A stretch of 64,000 nt of DNA from Gracilaria domingensis (taxonomy: Eukaryota > Rhodophyta > Florideophyceae > Gracilariales > Gracilariaceae), in contig VCMS01000039.1 of assembly GCA_022539475.1 (NCBI GenBank), positions 186,001 to 250,000 of the forward strand, in the 5' to 3' direction. Positions 51,226 through 62,384 of this stretch are shown here, in pieces. The position numbers and the translations under genes were made by a program. Every line of letters begins with the position of its first letter. The first letter of the stretch is position 1. The notes below the pieces were generated by a model. The model did not search any database and was not told where the DNA came from. It saw only the letters and a program-made list of their open reading frames with translations.

Positions 51226-51291
51226 ATTTCAAAAGTAGTTTTATTGATGCCTTACACGTAGCCCACGAGTACACGTGGTATGGTTCGGCGC

Positions 51292-51942
51292 TCAGTTGCT
51301 CTTCTTCTCGCACTCGAGCACGCGCTCCTCGATGGCGTCCACCACGTCGAAGAACGCGTTCGCGCCGAACGTGGAGCCGCCGCCAGCCGCCGCGATGTCC
51401 TCCAGTACCGCCACCCTCGGCAATCCCACCTCAACCGTGTGCAGCCTTCCGCTGGCGCCGAAGCGCTCCGCGAAGCGCTCGGCCGCAGCGACGGGGTCCT
51501 CCCCAGCATTGTTGGCACCGTCACCCAGCAGAATCAGTTCCGTCGTGGCAAGGTCGCCAGCATTGGCCGCCAGCAGCTCCGCGCACCCCGAGATGCCCGC
51601 CGCGATGGAGGTGCGCGCCGCTTGCAGCGGCACCTTGCCGTCCAGTCGCGATAGGAATTGGTCGCTGTCTGCGGTGGCGTCCGAAATGGCAACGCTGCGG
51701 ACGCCGTACTGAACGGCGGAGAAATATGCGGGCTTGAACTTGTCCGCAAGTAGGGCGGCCACGAGTGTAGCAGTGTCAAGTTGCTTAAAGAACGCATCGC
51801 TTCCCAACGAGGCGCTGGCGTCAAGCGCAAAGCAAACGTTTGGGCTGCACTTACTGTCGCTCACTTCTGAATTCCTGATGATGGCGCCGGTGGCCATGCA
51901 AAAAGCCAACGCAAAGAGCACCAAACATTTTGAGGCGTTCAT
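51292..51942 (-). CDS. Small secreted vWA-domain protein, copy 2
   Basis: 216 residues, signal peptide plus a vWA domain like the gene at 41846-42496. MIDAS residues are kept (DASAS, Thr in ARTSIA, Asp in LLGDGANN). Eight residues differ between copies. Roughly ten of about 13 base differences change the protein, including two-base changes within single codons (His to Glu, Thr to Asn). Promoter and TATA box are duplicated too, so both copies are probably expressed. Confidence 0.88.
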   Translation of the reverse strand: MNASKCLVLFALAFCMATGAIIRNSEVSDSKCSPNVCFALDASASLGSDAFFKQLDTATLVAALLADKFKPAYFSAVQYGVRSVAISDATADSDQFLSRLDGKVPLQAARTSIAAGISGCAELLAANAGDLATTELILLGDGANNAGEDPVAAAERFAERFGASGRLHTVEVGLPRVAVLEDIAAAGGGSTFGANAFFDVVDAIEERVLECEKKSN

Positions 51943-52047
51943 GTTGATGGAGGCTTGGCACGGAGCAGTGGATCGGGCTTGAAGTGGCGTCGAAGCGTGT
52001 GAGTTGTGAGAACGGCTCGATAACGCTGCACAACATGAGGCGCACCC

Positions 52048-52055
52048 TTTTTATA
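52048..52055 (-). promoter_or_regulatory. TATA box of vWA copy 2
   Basis: Minus strand TATAAAAA followed by GGG, at the same distance from the ATG as in copy 1. Confidence 0.75.
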
Positions 52056-52371
52056 CACTTGCGGAGTGGCCTTAGCTTCGAGCTCCATCATTGCCTATCT
52101 TCCTGCTCCGGACAAAACGTATCATTGCCAGGAGGGCGCCTTGTTGGGGAACACATCATGCCACAATTCGCTCCAAGTTGGCATGAACAAGAGCGAATGA
52201 GAACTGTGGCGGAACGAAGGTACCCGCTCGATTAGCCACTTTGATTGCCATGCGCGGCTGCCATGAAGGATTCCACGCCATACCGCCTTTTGATTTATAA
52301 AAGAAACTACGTTGTTATATACTAAATGTAATTTTGAAGTAAATTTATAGCTCTTAATGGGTTTTTGGGTG

Positions 52372-52662
52372 CTGGCTATTTAAAACTTGAACATGTTTCG
52401 ACCCCGTTTTGGAAGCTCGAGTTTTGATACTGACTGTGCATTGCGCAGTCAGCAGACGCTTCCTGAAAGCACAAATCGCATTTTGAGCATACGTATTTCT
52501 ACCGTGTACAATTTTGTGTTTTCAGGAAAGCGTCCAGAATCTACAATGCGCAATGCCCAGTCAGTATCTGCGTAAGTTAAGATACTGACTGCGCAATGCG
52601 CATTCAGTATCTAAACTCGAGTTTTGCCAAGGTCGAACCATCTTTAACTCTTACATAGCCAG
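52372..52662. mobile_element. Foldback/MITE-like element, short copy
   Basis: Same terminal inverted repeats as 42891-43373 but about 190 bp of the centre is missing, between GTATTTCTAC and CGTGTACA. Directly after it, at 52664, another terminal repeat (CTGGCTATTTAAAAG) begins a partial third copy that fades near 52820. Confidence 0.8.
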
Positions 52663-52824
52663 ACTGGCTATTTAAAAGTTGAAGATGGTTGTATGCAACA
52701 TACAGCGATGCAGCTTGCATGCCTCGGACCATGTCAGGATTGTCATACACCCCCCTATGCGCCTCTATCAATCTGCACATGCAGAAGAATGACATTGAGG
52801 TTGATCTCCGCAATTGCGCAGTCA

Positions 52825-55390
52825 GCTTACAAGTGGGATAGTTCTTAATTTATATATCTATTGACAAGTACACGAGATCTGTCGAGTTGGCAGAAAACCG
52901 ACTCGACGGGGGTACGCATAAAACGCCGTCCGCGCCTGCGAGCGGTAACTCACGAGAGGCAGAGGAACAATCGTGAGTGTGCCCTTTCTCGCTCCTTCAC
53001 TTGCCCTTCAAGACCTTTCTTGTTCCTCTCTTGCCGCCCGACGGAACGCCGCACGGGACTCAACAACAGACTTGCTACAGAGTCAAAAGGGTGTTTGATA
53101 GTAGCCACCGAGGTGCTTGACGAAACGCATGGCGTACTTTACGAGTTTTTGTCAAATACACGGAGATTAATTCCGCAGTCACACACAATCATTCGTTTGC
53201 AAAGCTATAGAGAATCCATTCTAGCCAGGCCCGTATTTGTGACTAAATTTTCGAGCAAGTCCAAAAGTCAAAGTCACTCGAAACCATCCGTAGTCAGTCA
53301 CATTTAGTCACATTTTTCTTGGTTTTTTCTCTAAGCGCGTTTGCCTAGAAATTAAATTGCGCTGCTCTTAGTCGGAGATATATAAGTATATATGTCAATT
53401 TGCTTAGCCTCTAACAAGGTATAGTCGTTCTAAAAAATGTTATTATCAAACTTCAAGTTTTAGAAAAGTTTTTAAAAATAAGCAAAACATTGAAAAAACA
53501 GCAAAATTAATCAAACAAAGGGATATCTTAACAAATTGATAACTATGTTTACTATTTATAGTCAAAAATAAACTTAAGACTTAATTTGAAAACCATTTAG
53601 GCTATTATATTAGACACGTCTAGGAAAATTAGTGGTTATAAATGTGACATATATGTCGGCAGGTCTGTGTTTCAATTAATTGCTATTGCAATATATTGCA
53701 ATATGTAATAATTATTGCATATTGCAAGTAGTATTGACTATTGCAATACGTGTTGTAGTTTCACTTCATATTAGAGCTCATATTGCAAAATGCTATGATA
53801 TTGTTAGATTTATTGCATTCAAAAAATTAGTGCCGTGATGAATTTAGCTTTTGCAGTTAAATGTAACAATCACGTAAACATAAAAGCTTGCGTATCAGAA
53901 AACAGAAATACATAAACTACGACTTTATTTTAGGATCAGTAGCCAAGGTGGAAAGACGTTGAAGCATCCCAAAGAACATAATGTCTCACATTAGAAAAAC
54001 TATTAAGTCAAAAATTTTTGGAGCATTAATATTTTTAAAAATTGACAAATAAATTTAAGACAAAGATTTGAAGCAAGATCAGACCGAGTTCTGCATAGAT
54101 CAGACCGAGTTCTGCATTGCCTCCAAAAGCATTATGGGCGTCTTTTTTGGACGGAATGACGCGGGTGGTGACAAAACCAACGGAAGTGCCAGGGGGTACC
54201 AGCCAAATTAATGGCTGTGTGCAGATGTGCACAATGAAATAAATAACCAAAAAAAATACGCCCAAAGCCAACGCCAACTCCAAACGAAGACTCAAAAAAA
54301 TTTTGCTAAAACCTGCGTTGGACATCAGACACAGATTCGAAATCAAGGGGTTAAAGCCAACGCCAACTTTAGACGAGGACTTAAATAGACACGGCAAAAG
54401 CTTGTGCCAAACTTCAGACACAAGCTCGAAAAGACTTCAAAAAAGAAAAGTGGGAGCCAATTCCCAGACGTAGGCAAAAAAGGTTTGATAAAAGAGAAAA
54501 AAAAAGGAAAAAGCCAGAACCACCAAGTAACCAAAACGGCAGTATTAGAGAGAAGCCCACCACACGAAAAGAAAGAAGAAAGGAAAGATTCAAAGGAAAG
54601 TTGACAAGCAGGTGTTGCTGTTTATGTGGGGGTGTGGTGGGCGGTAAGTGGTTGGAGAGGACCGAAGAAGGGTCAACTCGAAGGCCACCCTGCTTATATA
54701 GACGATTGCTACTCTCTATTCTAGTTTTTGTTCGAGGGTAGCAAATCGTAGAAACCATATCTACGCCTTTCTAATTTCTACTTTATCGCAAGATTAATTC
54801 CAGACACTTTTTCGCCTTACTAATGCCTTACTTGTTCCTCCTCTGAAGCTCCAAGCCACATGTTTTCTCCTAACATGTTGTTCGAGACCTTCTTGAATTT
54901 CTAGATTGGTGAGAAGACTTCTAAACAAGTCATTCATAACGTTCTAGAGCGCCCCGTGTCCTAAATATAGTGACTTTAAGGGTTCCGCCAGGAGATCTCG
55001 ATACTCTCCGGAGTCCATCCAGAACCTTCTGGTTTTTTCAAGGGTGGGGGATTACAGAACTTTCTAGTATGTTCTCCAATATTCCAAAAAATCCCTGAGT
55101 CCCTGAATATCCCCTGCGCTTACTGTTGTTTAGAGCAACGCGTTTCGCGAAACTTTGTCGTTTATGCGATTCATACTAATCGCTGCGGTACGGAGGTCAG
55201 GTGTAGCTCTTTATGAGTTGTATGCGGATTTGCCAATTACTTCGGGATGGTCACAATGGAAATTGGTCACGGTCGTGTACAGAGTTTTGCTGGATTCTTC
55301 ACACACGTGTAGTGCTTGCCACGCCCATTCATAGGGAGAACTAGTATTATTTCTAACGTTTTAGATATTTAGAATATTCTACTAATTGGT
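52825..55390. other. Gene-poor AT-rich region
   Basis: Holds one hAT-like end (CAGGCCCGTATTTGTGACTA at 53229) without a matching partner, a short hairpin at 52881-52907, an ATTGCAAT-rich patch (53680-53830), a 21-bp tandem duplication (54076-54117), and an internal repeat of about 80 bp starting AAAGCCAACGCCAACT at 54258 and 54355. The open frame 52861-53307 has no domain. Confidence 0.5.
54076..54117 (+). repeat. 21-bp perfect tandem duplication
   Basis: Units 54076-54096 and 54097-54117, beginning AGATCAGACCGAGTTC. Confidence 0.95.
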
Positions 55391-55810
55391 AGGCGCATGG
55401 TCATCGTTTTGCCTGCCAAAGAAGAAACCGTCGGCGTGATAGATACGATGGGCGTAGCATTCACCGTGATGTCGGGCAAAGGAGGCGCCGTCGGTGTGAC
55501 CGATACTGCATGCGCTGCAGTCATAGTAGTGTCAGCGAAAGGAGAAACCGTCGGCGTGAGGGATACGACAGGCGTAGCAGTCACAGTGGTGTCTGTGACG
55601 GGAGAATCCGTTGGCGTGTTGGATACGGTAGGCCTAGCAGTCATTGTCGTATCTGCGAAAGGAGAAACTGCTGGCATGATGGATGCAGTAGGCGTAGCAT
55701 TCGTTGTGGTATCTGCGAAAGGGGAAACTTTTGGCTGGATTGATTTGGTAGGAGCGCTCATCGTGGCGTCTACGAAAGGAGAAAACGTTGGAGTGATTGA
55801 TTCGGTAGTG
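55369..55810 (-). repeat. Seven 60-bp tandem repeats, possible mucin-like coding sequence
   Basis: Units start at 55424 and every 60 bp to 55784, without length change. On the minus strand an ATG at 55761 opens 130 codons of 20-residue repeats rich in Thr, Ser and Pro (TPTVSPFADTTMTA), typical of mucin-like stalks. The plus strand is also open (VSAKGETVGVxDT). Length conservation in multiples of three favours coding. No signal peptide or flanking domain is seen, so this may be a fragment. Confidence 0.6.
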
Positions 55811-55887
55811 TAGTGTCAGCGAGCTGCAGATCGAAGACACTATCAGTACTTCAACACCTCCAGCCATGTGCCCTGGGCAAGCACATG

Positions 55888-55967
55888 GGCGGCGTTAGCT
55901 CAGCTGGTAAGCACCGTGAGTACTTTTTCCACGAAGTCCGTACACAGGTTCGAGCCCTGGCACGGCC
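55888..55967 (+). tRNA. tRNA-like sequence, probably degenerate
   Basis: A good A box (TTAGCTCAGCTGGTAAGC) and B box (GGTTCGAGCCC) lie at tRNA spacing. The acceptor arms GGCGGCG and CACGGCC pair at only five of seven positions, the T stem has a mismatch, and the anticodon stem-loop is abnormal (CGTG/CACG around an 11-base loop containing TTTTT). The T run could end Pol III transcription early. A tRNA pseudogene or tRNA-derived SINE head is likelier than a working tRNA. I cannot assign an anticodon. Confidence 0.5.
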
Positions 55968-55969
55968 AT

Positions 55970-57310
55970 GGGAAGAGTTACGATCGCCCGGGGTAATTAA
56001 ATGAGCAAAATCCACCCGGGTGCCATTACGAGCTATAGACACCCGGGTGCCGATACCACCTTTAGTGACCCCGGTGCCTGTTGGCGCGTCTCAGGAATCG
56101 GCGGAGTAAGGCATAGTACGAACAGAAGGGGAAAAGTCGCAGTAGAATAGGGAGCAAGGGAGAAAGAAATAATGGGCACACCGAGAGAGCGGTAACTGGC
56201 TTGCGTCTTCTGCACCACTGCCTCCTGCTCCTCGGTCGCTTCTGGCTTTTGCGCCAAAAGCTTTTATTTAGTACTGCCCAGAGAATAGCTCGAACTACCT
56301 CTGTAATTAGGTACAGCAATGAAATCCTCGTCGCCGCATATTTGCCTACTGTGGCTCACATGGTCGGCTCTATTGAAGGTACGAAGTGTACGGAGGGATG
56401 CAACAGTGCGCAAATCATTTTCACCGGTACTGGATATTAGTTCCGTCCACGTCACAGTTAACTGCGCTCACCAGTAGTGTGTGTAGTTCTGTCCGGAATG
56501 AGCACAATCTAGATATTGGATTTGTACAGGTAATCCCGTCATCGTCCTTGTACTACAAATTACAAAGATTCAAAACCTGAGGCACACGGTAGCAAGCCAT
56601 GACTGCCCTCATAATACGGTACGAACCCAAGAAACTGGCAAATGGAAACTTTCTCGCGCATGAACCACGTGTCTTCATCCATTCAAAGGATTCACGATGG
56701 GTCTCATAAATCAAAACTTTTAAACTTTTGAATACTCCACGACGTGCTCTTGTCTCACAAATGAGTGCACATGAATACTACAGCTTAACCTTACCACACT
56801 GTTGTGTAGCACTTCCAATGTCACTGTGAAAGTGGTTTTGGAAACTGAACTTGGATATATACTACAACTACAGCGCACGTAGGTGTAGTGTAATCTAGAG
56901 CTGGCCCAAGTGGCGCGTAGAACGCGCCACTTGGCCCAGCAAACTTACCGAAGCATGCTCTAAATGTTTTGAATCGAAGAAAATTCTATATTCTCCGCGT
57001 TTGCGATGCTGCGTACCTTTTGTCTGCATTCTCTGTCCTCAGCTCTCTCCAAGTACGATCTCAAATTGTCACAGTCCGCACCTGCCAATGTTTCCTACAC
57101 TTTCCCAGCTAAATCCACTAGTCTGCAGTTGTTCAGTGATTCCCGTTTTTAGCATCCTTCTCTATCTCCCGCATAATCTACACTACGCTGAGTCACATTG
57201 CGCTTGAAAACATTGCACGGACACGGCTACACTTATCGGACGCTGGAAGAATCGCAAATCCAAAGCCCAACACTACGTTTTCTTGAAACCTTTCAGCTCC
57301 GTTCCGGATT
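55970..57310. other. Intergenic region before the hAT transposase
   Basis: No supported gene. The hairpin at 56901-56939 is listed separately. No hAT terminal repeat was recognised here. Confidence 0.45.
56901..56939. repeat. 18-bp inverted repeat (one mismatch, 3-base loop)
   Basis: CTGGCCCAAGTGGCGCGT, loop AGA, then its reverse complement with one mismatch. It is a strong potential hairpin. Confidence 0.93.
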
Positions 57311-59780
57311 ATGTCGGAAAATATCTCCACGTCGCAGACGTTAACAGATGAGAGAGAAGCCGAATCGGCATCAAGCAGGCGAGCAAAAAAACGAAAATGG
57401 TACACAGAAGAACTGTTTGAATAGCGCACATACCTTGATGACGACAAAGATTATAACACTGGAGCAAAATATCTTACGTGCAAAAACATGTTCTTGGTTT
57501 AGCACAGCAAAAGTTGTGAACGCATCGAAGCTCGGGGAACACTTGCTTCGGTGTAAATGAGTTTCGAGAGAAAATCGTCGTCGCTTACTCGAAGATCCTC
57601 GTCTTCAGACAATCAATCGAGAAAAAATAGACACAGAAGGTTCTGATCTGTTTGGTATTCCGATAACTTCGATAGTAGCAAAGAGGCGCAAACTCACCGC
57701 CCCTGTTGTGAAGATTGAACGAAGACCTCTCCTACCTCACCCTCGTTCTGCGCCGGGATCTACGCTCGTCGAGTTTTCACAATTCAACACTCACCATTCG
57801 GGAAGTGACGAAAGTCTGAGCTCTCGAGATCGTCGATCACAATTCAATGATCTAGTCACACGCTTTTTTGTAAAGTACATGCTACCGTTTTCTCTTTTGA
57901 GTCGCAGAGCCGGTTGTGATGAGTTTTATCAAATAATTCGATTGGCGAACTATAAAATCAGCAAACGGCTTCCCGATGCGCAAACAATGGGCTCAAAGAA
58001 CATTAACATTTACTACGATACTATGCACAGTCGTGTGAAGGAATCAATTGCCGCTTCGCTGAAAGATTCTTTTGGCACGCTCGTTTTCGATGGATGGACA
58101 GATGCAAACAACGAAGTCGTAAATGTATTGCTTTCTCTTACGGGAGTAGAAATTGTGCAAAAGACCTTTTTCATGAAGTCTATATACACAGGATCCACGA
58201 CATGCGATTCTTCTTTTTATGCAAAGGTTATTGAAGAGACAATGTTGGAGTTTGGTGACATGAACCGAATTTGCGCTGTCGTGAGTGAAAATAAAAGCTC
58301 ATGTGTGAAGGCTAAAGAAAAACTCTTCGAGAGGCACAATCACATGATCAGTTGCCGAAATCAGACCGATTTGGCTAACCTGCTCATGCAGGATATGAGT
58401 AAATTGGTTTGGATCAACAACATACTGTCAATGGTGGCGGCAGTGATCGCGGATCTTCGGAACCATCCAAAGCTCTACCATCGCTTTAAAGAGCTTAAAA
58501 CACAATTCAATCTGAGGACTGATCGTCTTCGATCTTCGGGCGAACTAGACGAATATGGAAGAGTTCTGCTCCCTCCGATTGCAATTCTTCCAACAAAAAT
58601 GGCTCAAACAGGGTTTGGATCATCTGAAAGCATGATTGCTTCATTCTTGAGATGCAAAACAGTGTTACGAGAGCTTATTGAGTGCTCTGACTTTCATACT
58701 AATCTGTATGGCTCTCGAAACAGGGAAAAGAGGGAGGTTTTCAAAGCAACAATACGTAACGACGCGCTATATGAGAAACTATTGGACATCTACCACATCT
58801 TTCTTCTTATACGCCAGTACCTGAGAATCTTTGACGACGAGTCTTCGCTCCTTTCAGAAGTTTACCCGGCCACTATGCAACTTTTAGAAAAGATCAACAA
58901 GCTCCCAGTCACGGCTTTCTATACTGTTGAGAGAAAGGAAGAAATTGTTAACCTCTTCAAAGAAAGAATGAATGGGGAGGGGCGGAAAGTGGCGTTGGTG
59001 ACTCCCATACACTATGTCGCGTACACGTTGGATATCAGAAGCCTCTCCGAAAGCTTGGCGCATTTTCGTCCTCATCTCGTGAAACATGTTCTCTCCTTTG
59101 TGCGATCGGATTGCTTCCGGGCTAGTGAAAAGGTAACTAGTGTAGGTGGTGAATGCGGAACGGTTGATCGAATATGTAAGGAGTTCGTTTCTGTGCGCAT
59201 GGCGTGGCGCTCACAGATGCAAGACCCGGTTTCAAGGCATTCTTTAATGATGTATAGTCGAACGCCGGTATACTATTGGATTGAGTACCCAAAGGCATCC
59301 CTTCTCCGTCAGTTTGCGCTTCGGGTTCTCTGCGCCAGTGCACCATCGTCCTCCGTCGAGCGTAGTTCCAGCTTCCGAGGTCGCCTTAGAACATCTTCAC
59401 GTAACCGGTTGCAACAGAAGAAAGTGGCAAAGTTAATATTCTGTGCGTTCAATGAGTCTCTATTTCAAACTCGCAACAGAACTGTCAAGAAACTAGATCT
59501 GGAAGAGTACACGGAACGTAGGTTCGGTAATGCACGCCAAACGATGGACCCGGAATTAGCAGACCCAGAAACGAGTGGGGGGTGTACTCTAGGTTTTTGG
59601 ACGACGAGAGCATTTCTCTTGATATGTCCCACGATTTGTGTGAAGAGCTTGAATTAGATGAGCTGAAGAACTGGGAGTCTGCTTTTGTCTCTACCTCTGA
59701 GGCAATTCAGATGCTTCAATTTCGTCTGTTCGAAGGAATACTTTACTTCTCGTACCTTTTCTTCTTCTTTGCTTGTTTGT
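57311..59780 (+). pseudogene. hAT-family transposase, damaged at both ends
   Basis: The main frame 57708-59657 encodes about 650 residues: the DUF659-type segment (FGTLVFDGWTDANNEVVNVL, about 125-145), the RNase-H-like core, and the C-terminal hAT dimerisation region (YYWIEYPKASLLRQFALRVL, then SSSVERSSSFRGRLR). Upstream from the ATG at 57311, a Lys/Arg-rich start and BED-finger-like pieces (YLTCKNMFLV, LGEHLLRCK) lie in frames broken by stops. At the 3' end, a run of six G (59577-59582) moves the acidic tail (SRFLDDESISLDMS) into another frame. The tail overlaps the convergent gene that ends at 59743. Confidence 0.85.
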
Positions 59781-61275
59781 AGGATCCGCATTTGGCTCTG
59801 CTTCCGTTCTTGCGTCGCTTATTAGTCTTTCTCTTTAGTTCTCTGATTTCAGAGACCAAGCTCACACCAGAATTGCTTCCTGTCGCGGCCATTAATATTG
59901 GCTTTGATAAAGTTTGTGGATGGGCTTCGGAGCTGTCTAATAGCTCGCCTTTATGCAGATCAATGCACACGACATGATCCACATCAGAATCTCCCTTCAG
60001 CCGTAGAAGCAACACCCCGAATAGCTTAGTCTCGATGGAATTCCACACAGAGTCCAAGTCCCGTGCCGCAACTTTAAATGGTATGAGTTCTAGATATGGC
60101 ATGTACAGTTCCAGCCATTAGCACGCGTCCGTCATACACACCATCGGTTCTACAACCTTGTCAGCGAGTACACTTTGTGCTGATTCCGTATCAACTACTC
60201 TACTTATTGCATTAATCAGCGCCAGTTGTAGGCAGAACCCCGGGCTTCTTGATACAGCCATACGGGAAAAGTGTCTCAGACCTACGCCCTTTACCTCTTT
60301 GTCCTGGCCCCCCGGGCAGCGAATATCTACGGCACTCCCAACATGGTTCATACACTATACATCAATGGCCTCAATACATTTGAACGGCAAGTATTCGTCC
60401 ATATCAACGGCCAGAGATCCGTCCAAATTCCTACTGACCTCAACGTCGCAGCTTCCAGACATAATCTGCAAACGATAGAGTGCGCTCGCTAACGTCGCTT
60501 CGCGTAGAGTGTGAAGCTGTATCCGATACCAGGATGTGCTTTCCGTTCTATTTCTGCCATAGTACTGCGTGGGAAGAACGCCGTTTTCAGATGTTATTTC
60601 ACCGGAGAACATCACCTCTTGAACACTCCAAGGCTCTCCGTAGAAACTTTCGTCATCCTCAAGAAGGCCCAAACGGTAGGCGACATCGGTTGTTAGCTCC
60701 TTTCCTGTGGTTGCAGCGCACCACTTTGTCACTTTTTGGCCACACCAACGGTCAAGCTTTGTAGCGTGAACTACTTCATCCGGCCAGCCAGCCGATTTCA
60801 CCAGAAATTTCATTCCAGTTGATGTCTTTATTCCACGTATGCTGCGGATATCTAATCGTGTGTCCTCTTCTTCCATATCTTCCATGCTCTTTTGTGCTGC
60901 TCTACCCCTGACACGTGCTACCGTAGCTGCTTGTCGCCTAGGTCTCTGCGTTCCAATTGCAGCCGATTTTGAGGCTACTTCGTTCGGAGATTCTTCGTCT
61001 GCTACTTGCGCACATTGTGTTGAATGTTCGCTGTGCTCATCTTCCTCGCGACATGATCTCAAAAAGGCCATACGGCGGAGCTTGCGACTTCTCTCTGACT
61101 CATTTTTCATCCTAACAACAGCCACGCTGGGCCACAGCAGACCGCCGATAGACGCCAGGAAGAGACGAGGAGTACAGTCACAAAGGATTAGAGATGATAA
61201 GATTAAGCTTCTGCGACGATTGCGGCGCAAAGAGAAGTTCATGTCAGCGAAACGTCTTGCGGAGACGTCAAGCAT
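59743..61275 (-). pseudogene. Chromodomain-like gene with two in-frame stops
   Basis: One frame from the ATG at 61275 to 59743 is interrupted only by TAG (60355-60357) and TAA (60118-60120), so about 510 codons were once continuous. The N-terminal 100 residues are basic, then a segment like a chromodomain (IRSIRGIKTSTGMKFLVKSA, GWPDEVV). After the first stop comes a motif PGFCLQLALINAISRVVD that resembles Cys-peptidase active sites (speculative), then VVCIDLHKGELLD and a Lys/Arg-rich end. Placed tail to tail with the hAT transposase, it may be an accessory gene of that element or a host gene. Confidence 0.65.
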
Positions 61276-61922
61276 AGGTCACAATTCGTGGGTTGCACTC
61301 ATCACTCTTTCCCGCCATTCCAGTCTCTCCATGTTATGTAACTGCCATATTACTTGGCGCTTTTAATGTTTGGGTCGTCACGGAGTCAATTGCGGCAAAG
61401 CGAAAGCCAGTGGGAGCGGATCGGGGCGGATGTAATGAGGGGTGCGAACACTACGCACATTATCCTGATAGCTAACGGCGACAGCGAGCTGTTTAGGTGG
61501 TGCATAATGGAAACGCTACATGCCGGGCACGATAGACTGTAAAGGATGACCACGTAGTGCCCCGAACCTCCAGCGCGCGTGACCAATGCGGTTGCCCGTG
61601 CGCGCATACCGGCGCGGTGTCCGCCGAGAGCGAAAAGAGAGTAGCGCACGGATGCTGTGCAACGCATAGCTGCAAGGCATGAACTGCGGCGCCTAGCTCA
61701 TCCCAAAACTGGGTCGGGCAGCGTGGGAGGAGTATATAGAGCTCATGCTCGCGACGGGAGAAGAACTCGTAATGATGGTACGCGCGCCGGGGAGTAGTGC
61801 GCACAGCTAGTGCCCTTCTTGGTTCCGGAGCTCCCGCGCGTGGTGGCGTTTGAAGTGACGCCGACGGGGAAGCACTGGGAAAAAGAGGCGCGCGACGCAA
61901 TAGCGCGCCCGACAAGCGGATC
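61276..61922. other. Intergenic, no gene supported
   Basis: A minus-strand frame (61493-61981) has no recognisable domain. GC content rises towards the 33-bp repeats. Confidence 0.4.
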
Positions 61923-62153
61923 CGCGACGCGCATGGCGCGCTCGTCAAGCAGCCGCGCAAAGCAAATGGCTCTCTCGACAAGGAGCTGCGTGAGGCGCAT
62001 GGTGTGCTCGCGAAGCGGCTGCGCGACGCTCATGGCACGCTCGACGAGCAGCCATGCGACGGGCATGACTTTTTCGACAAGGAGCTGCGCGACGCGCATG
62101 GTGCGCTCGCGAAGCGGCTGTGCGACAAGAACAGGACGACGCTGATCGGGCTC
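61923..62153 (+). repeat. Seven 33-bp tandem repeats (11-residue units)
   Basis: Units of exactly 33 bp encode RDAHGALVKQP, RKANGSLDKEL, REAHGVLAKRL, RDAHGTLDEQP, CDGHDFFDKEL, RDAHGALAKRL and a decayed seventh, ending in TAG at 62160-62162. Eleven-residue periodicity suits a long helix or hendecad coiled coil. The minus strand is also open. The frame is the same as that of the coiled-coil relic downstream. Confidence 0.85.
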
Positions 62154-62384
62154 CACAGCTAGCCTTAAGTGGCGTCGTGCGCCGTTCGGCGTAGTACGTG
62201 CGAGCGGCGGCGTTCTCTGCGATTTGCCTTCCTATATGAAAACGATTGAAATGCTGGTAACCCTTTACAATTGGCGAACTGCAAAGTCGGTGCCCATCAT
62301 CGGCGCTCGCGAGCCCAGACGCGCCAGAGACTCTCTGGCAGAGAGACGCAGCGCGTACTACGCCGTGTCTGCCACGCAGTGTCA

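Noticed and set aside
53229-53330. Third complete hAT element
   Set aside because: Only one terminus is recognisable. No second end with a matching 8-bp duplication was found.
55397-55813. Plus-strand gene over the 60-bp repeats
   Set aside because: Possible, but the Val/Gly-rich repeat resembles nothing known, whereas the minus strand gives a typical Thr/Ser/Pro stalk. Neither is proven.
59570-59590. Programmed frameshift at the six-G run of the hAT transposase
   Set aside because: The phase does not give a proper X-XXY-YYZ heptamer, and the gene has other damage. A homopolymer indel is simpler.
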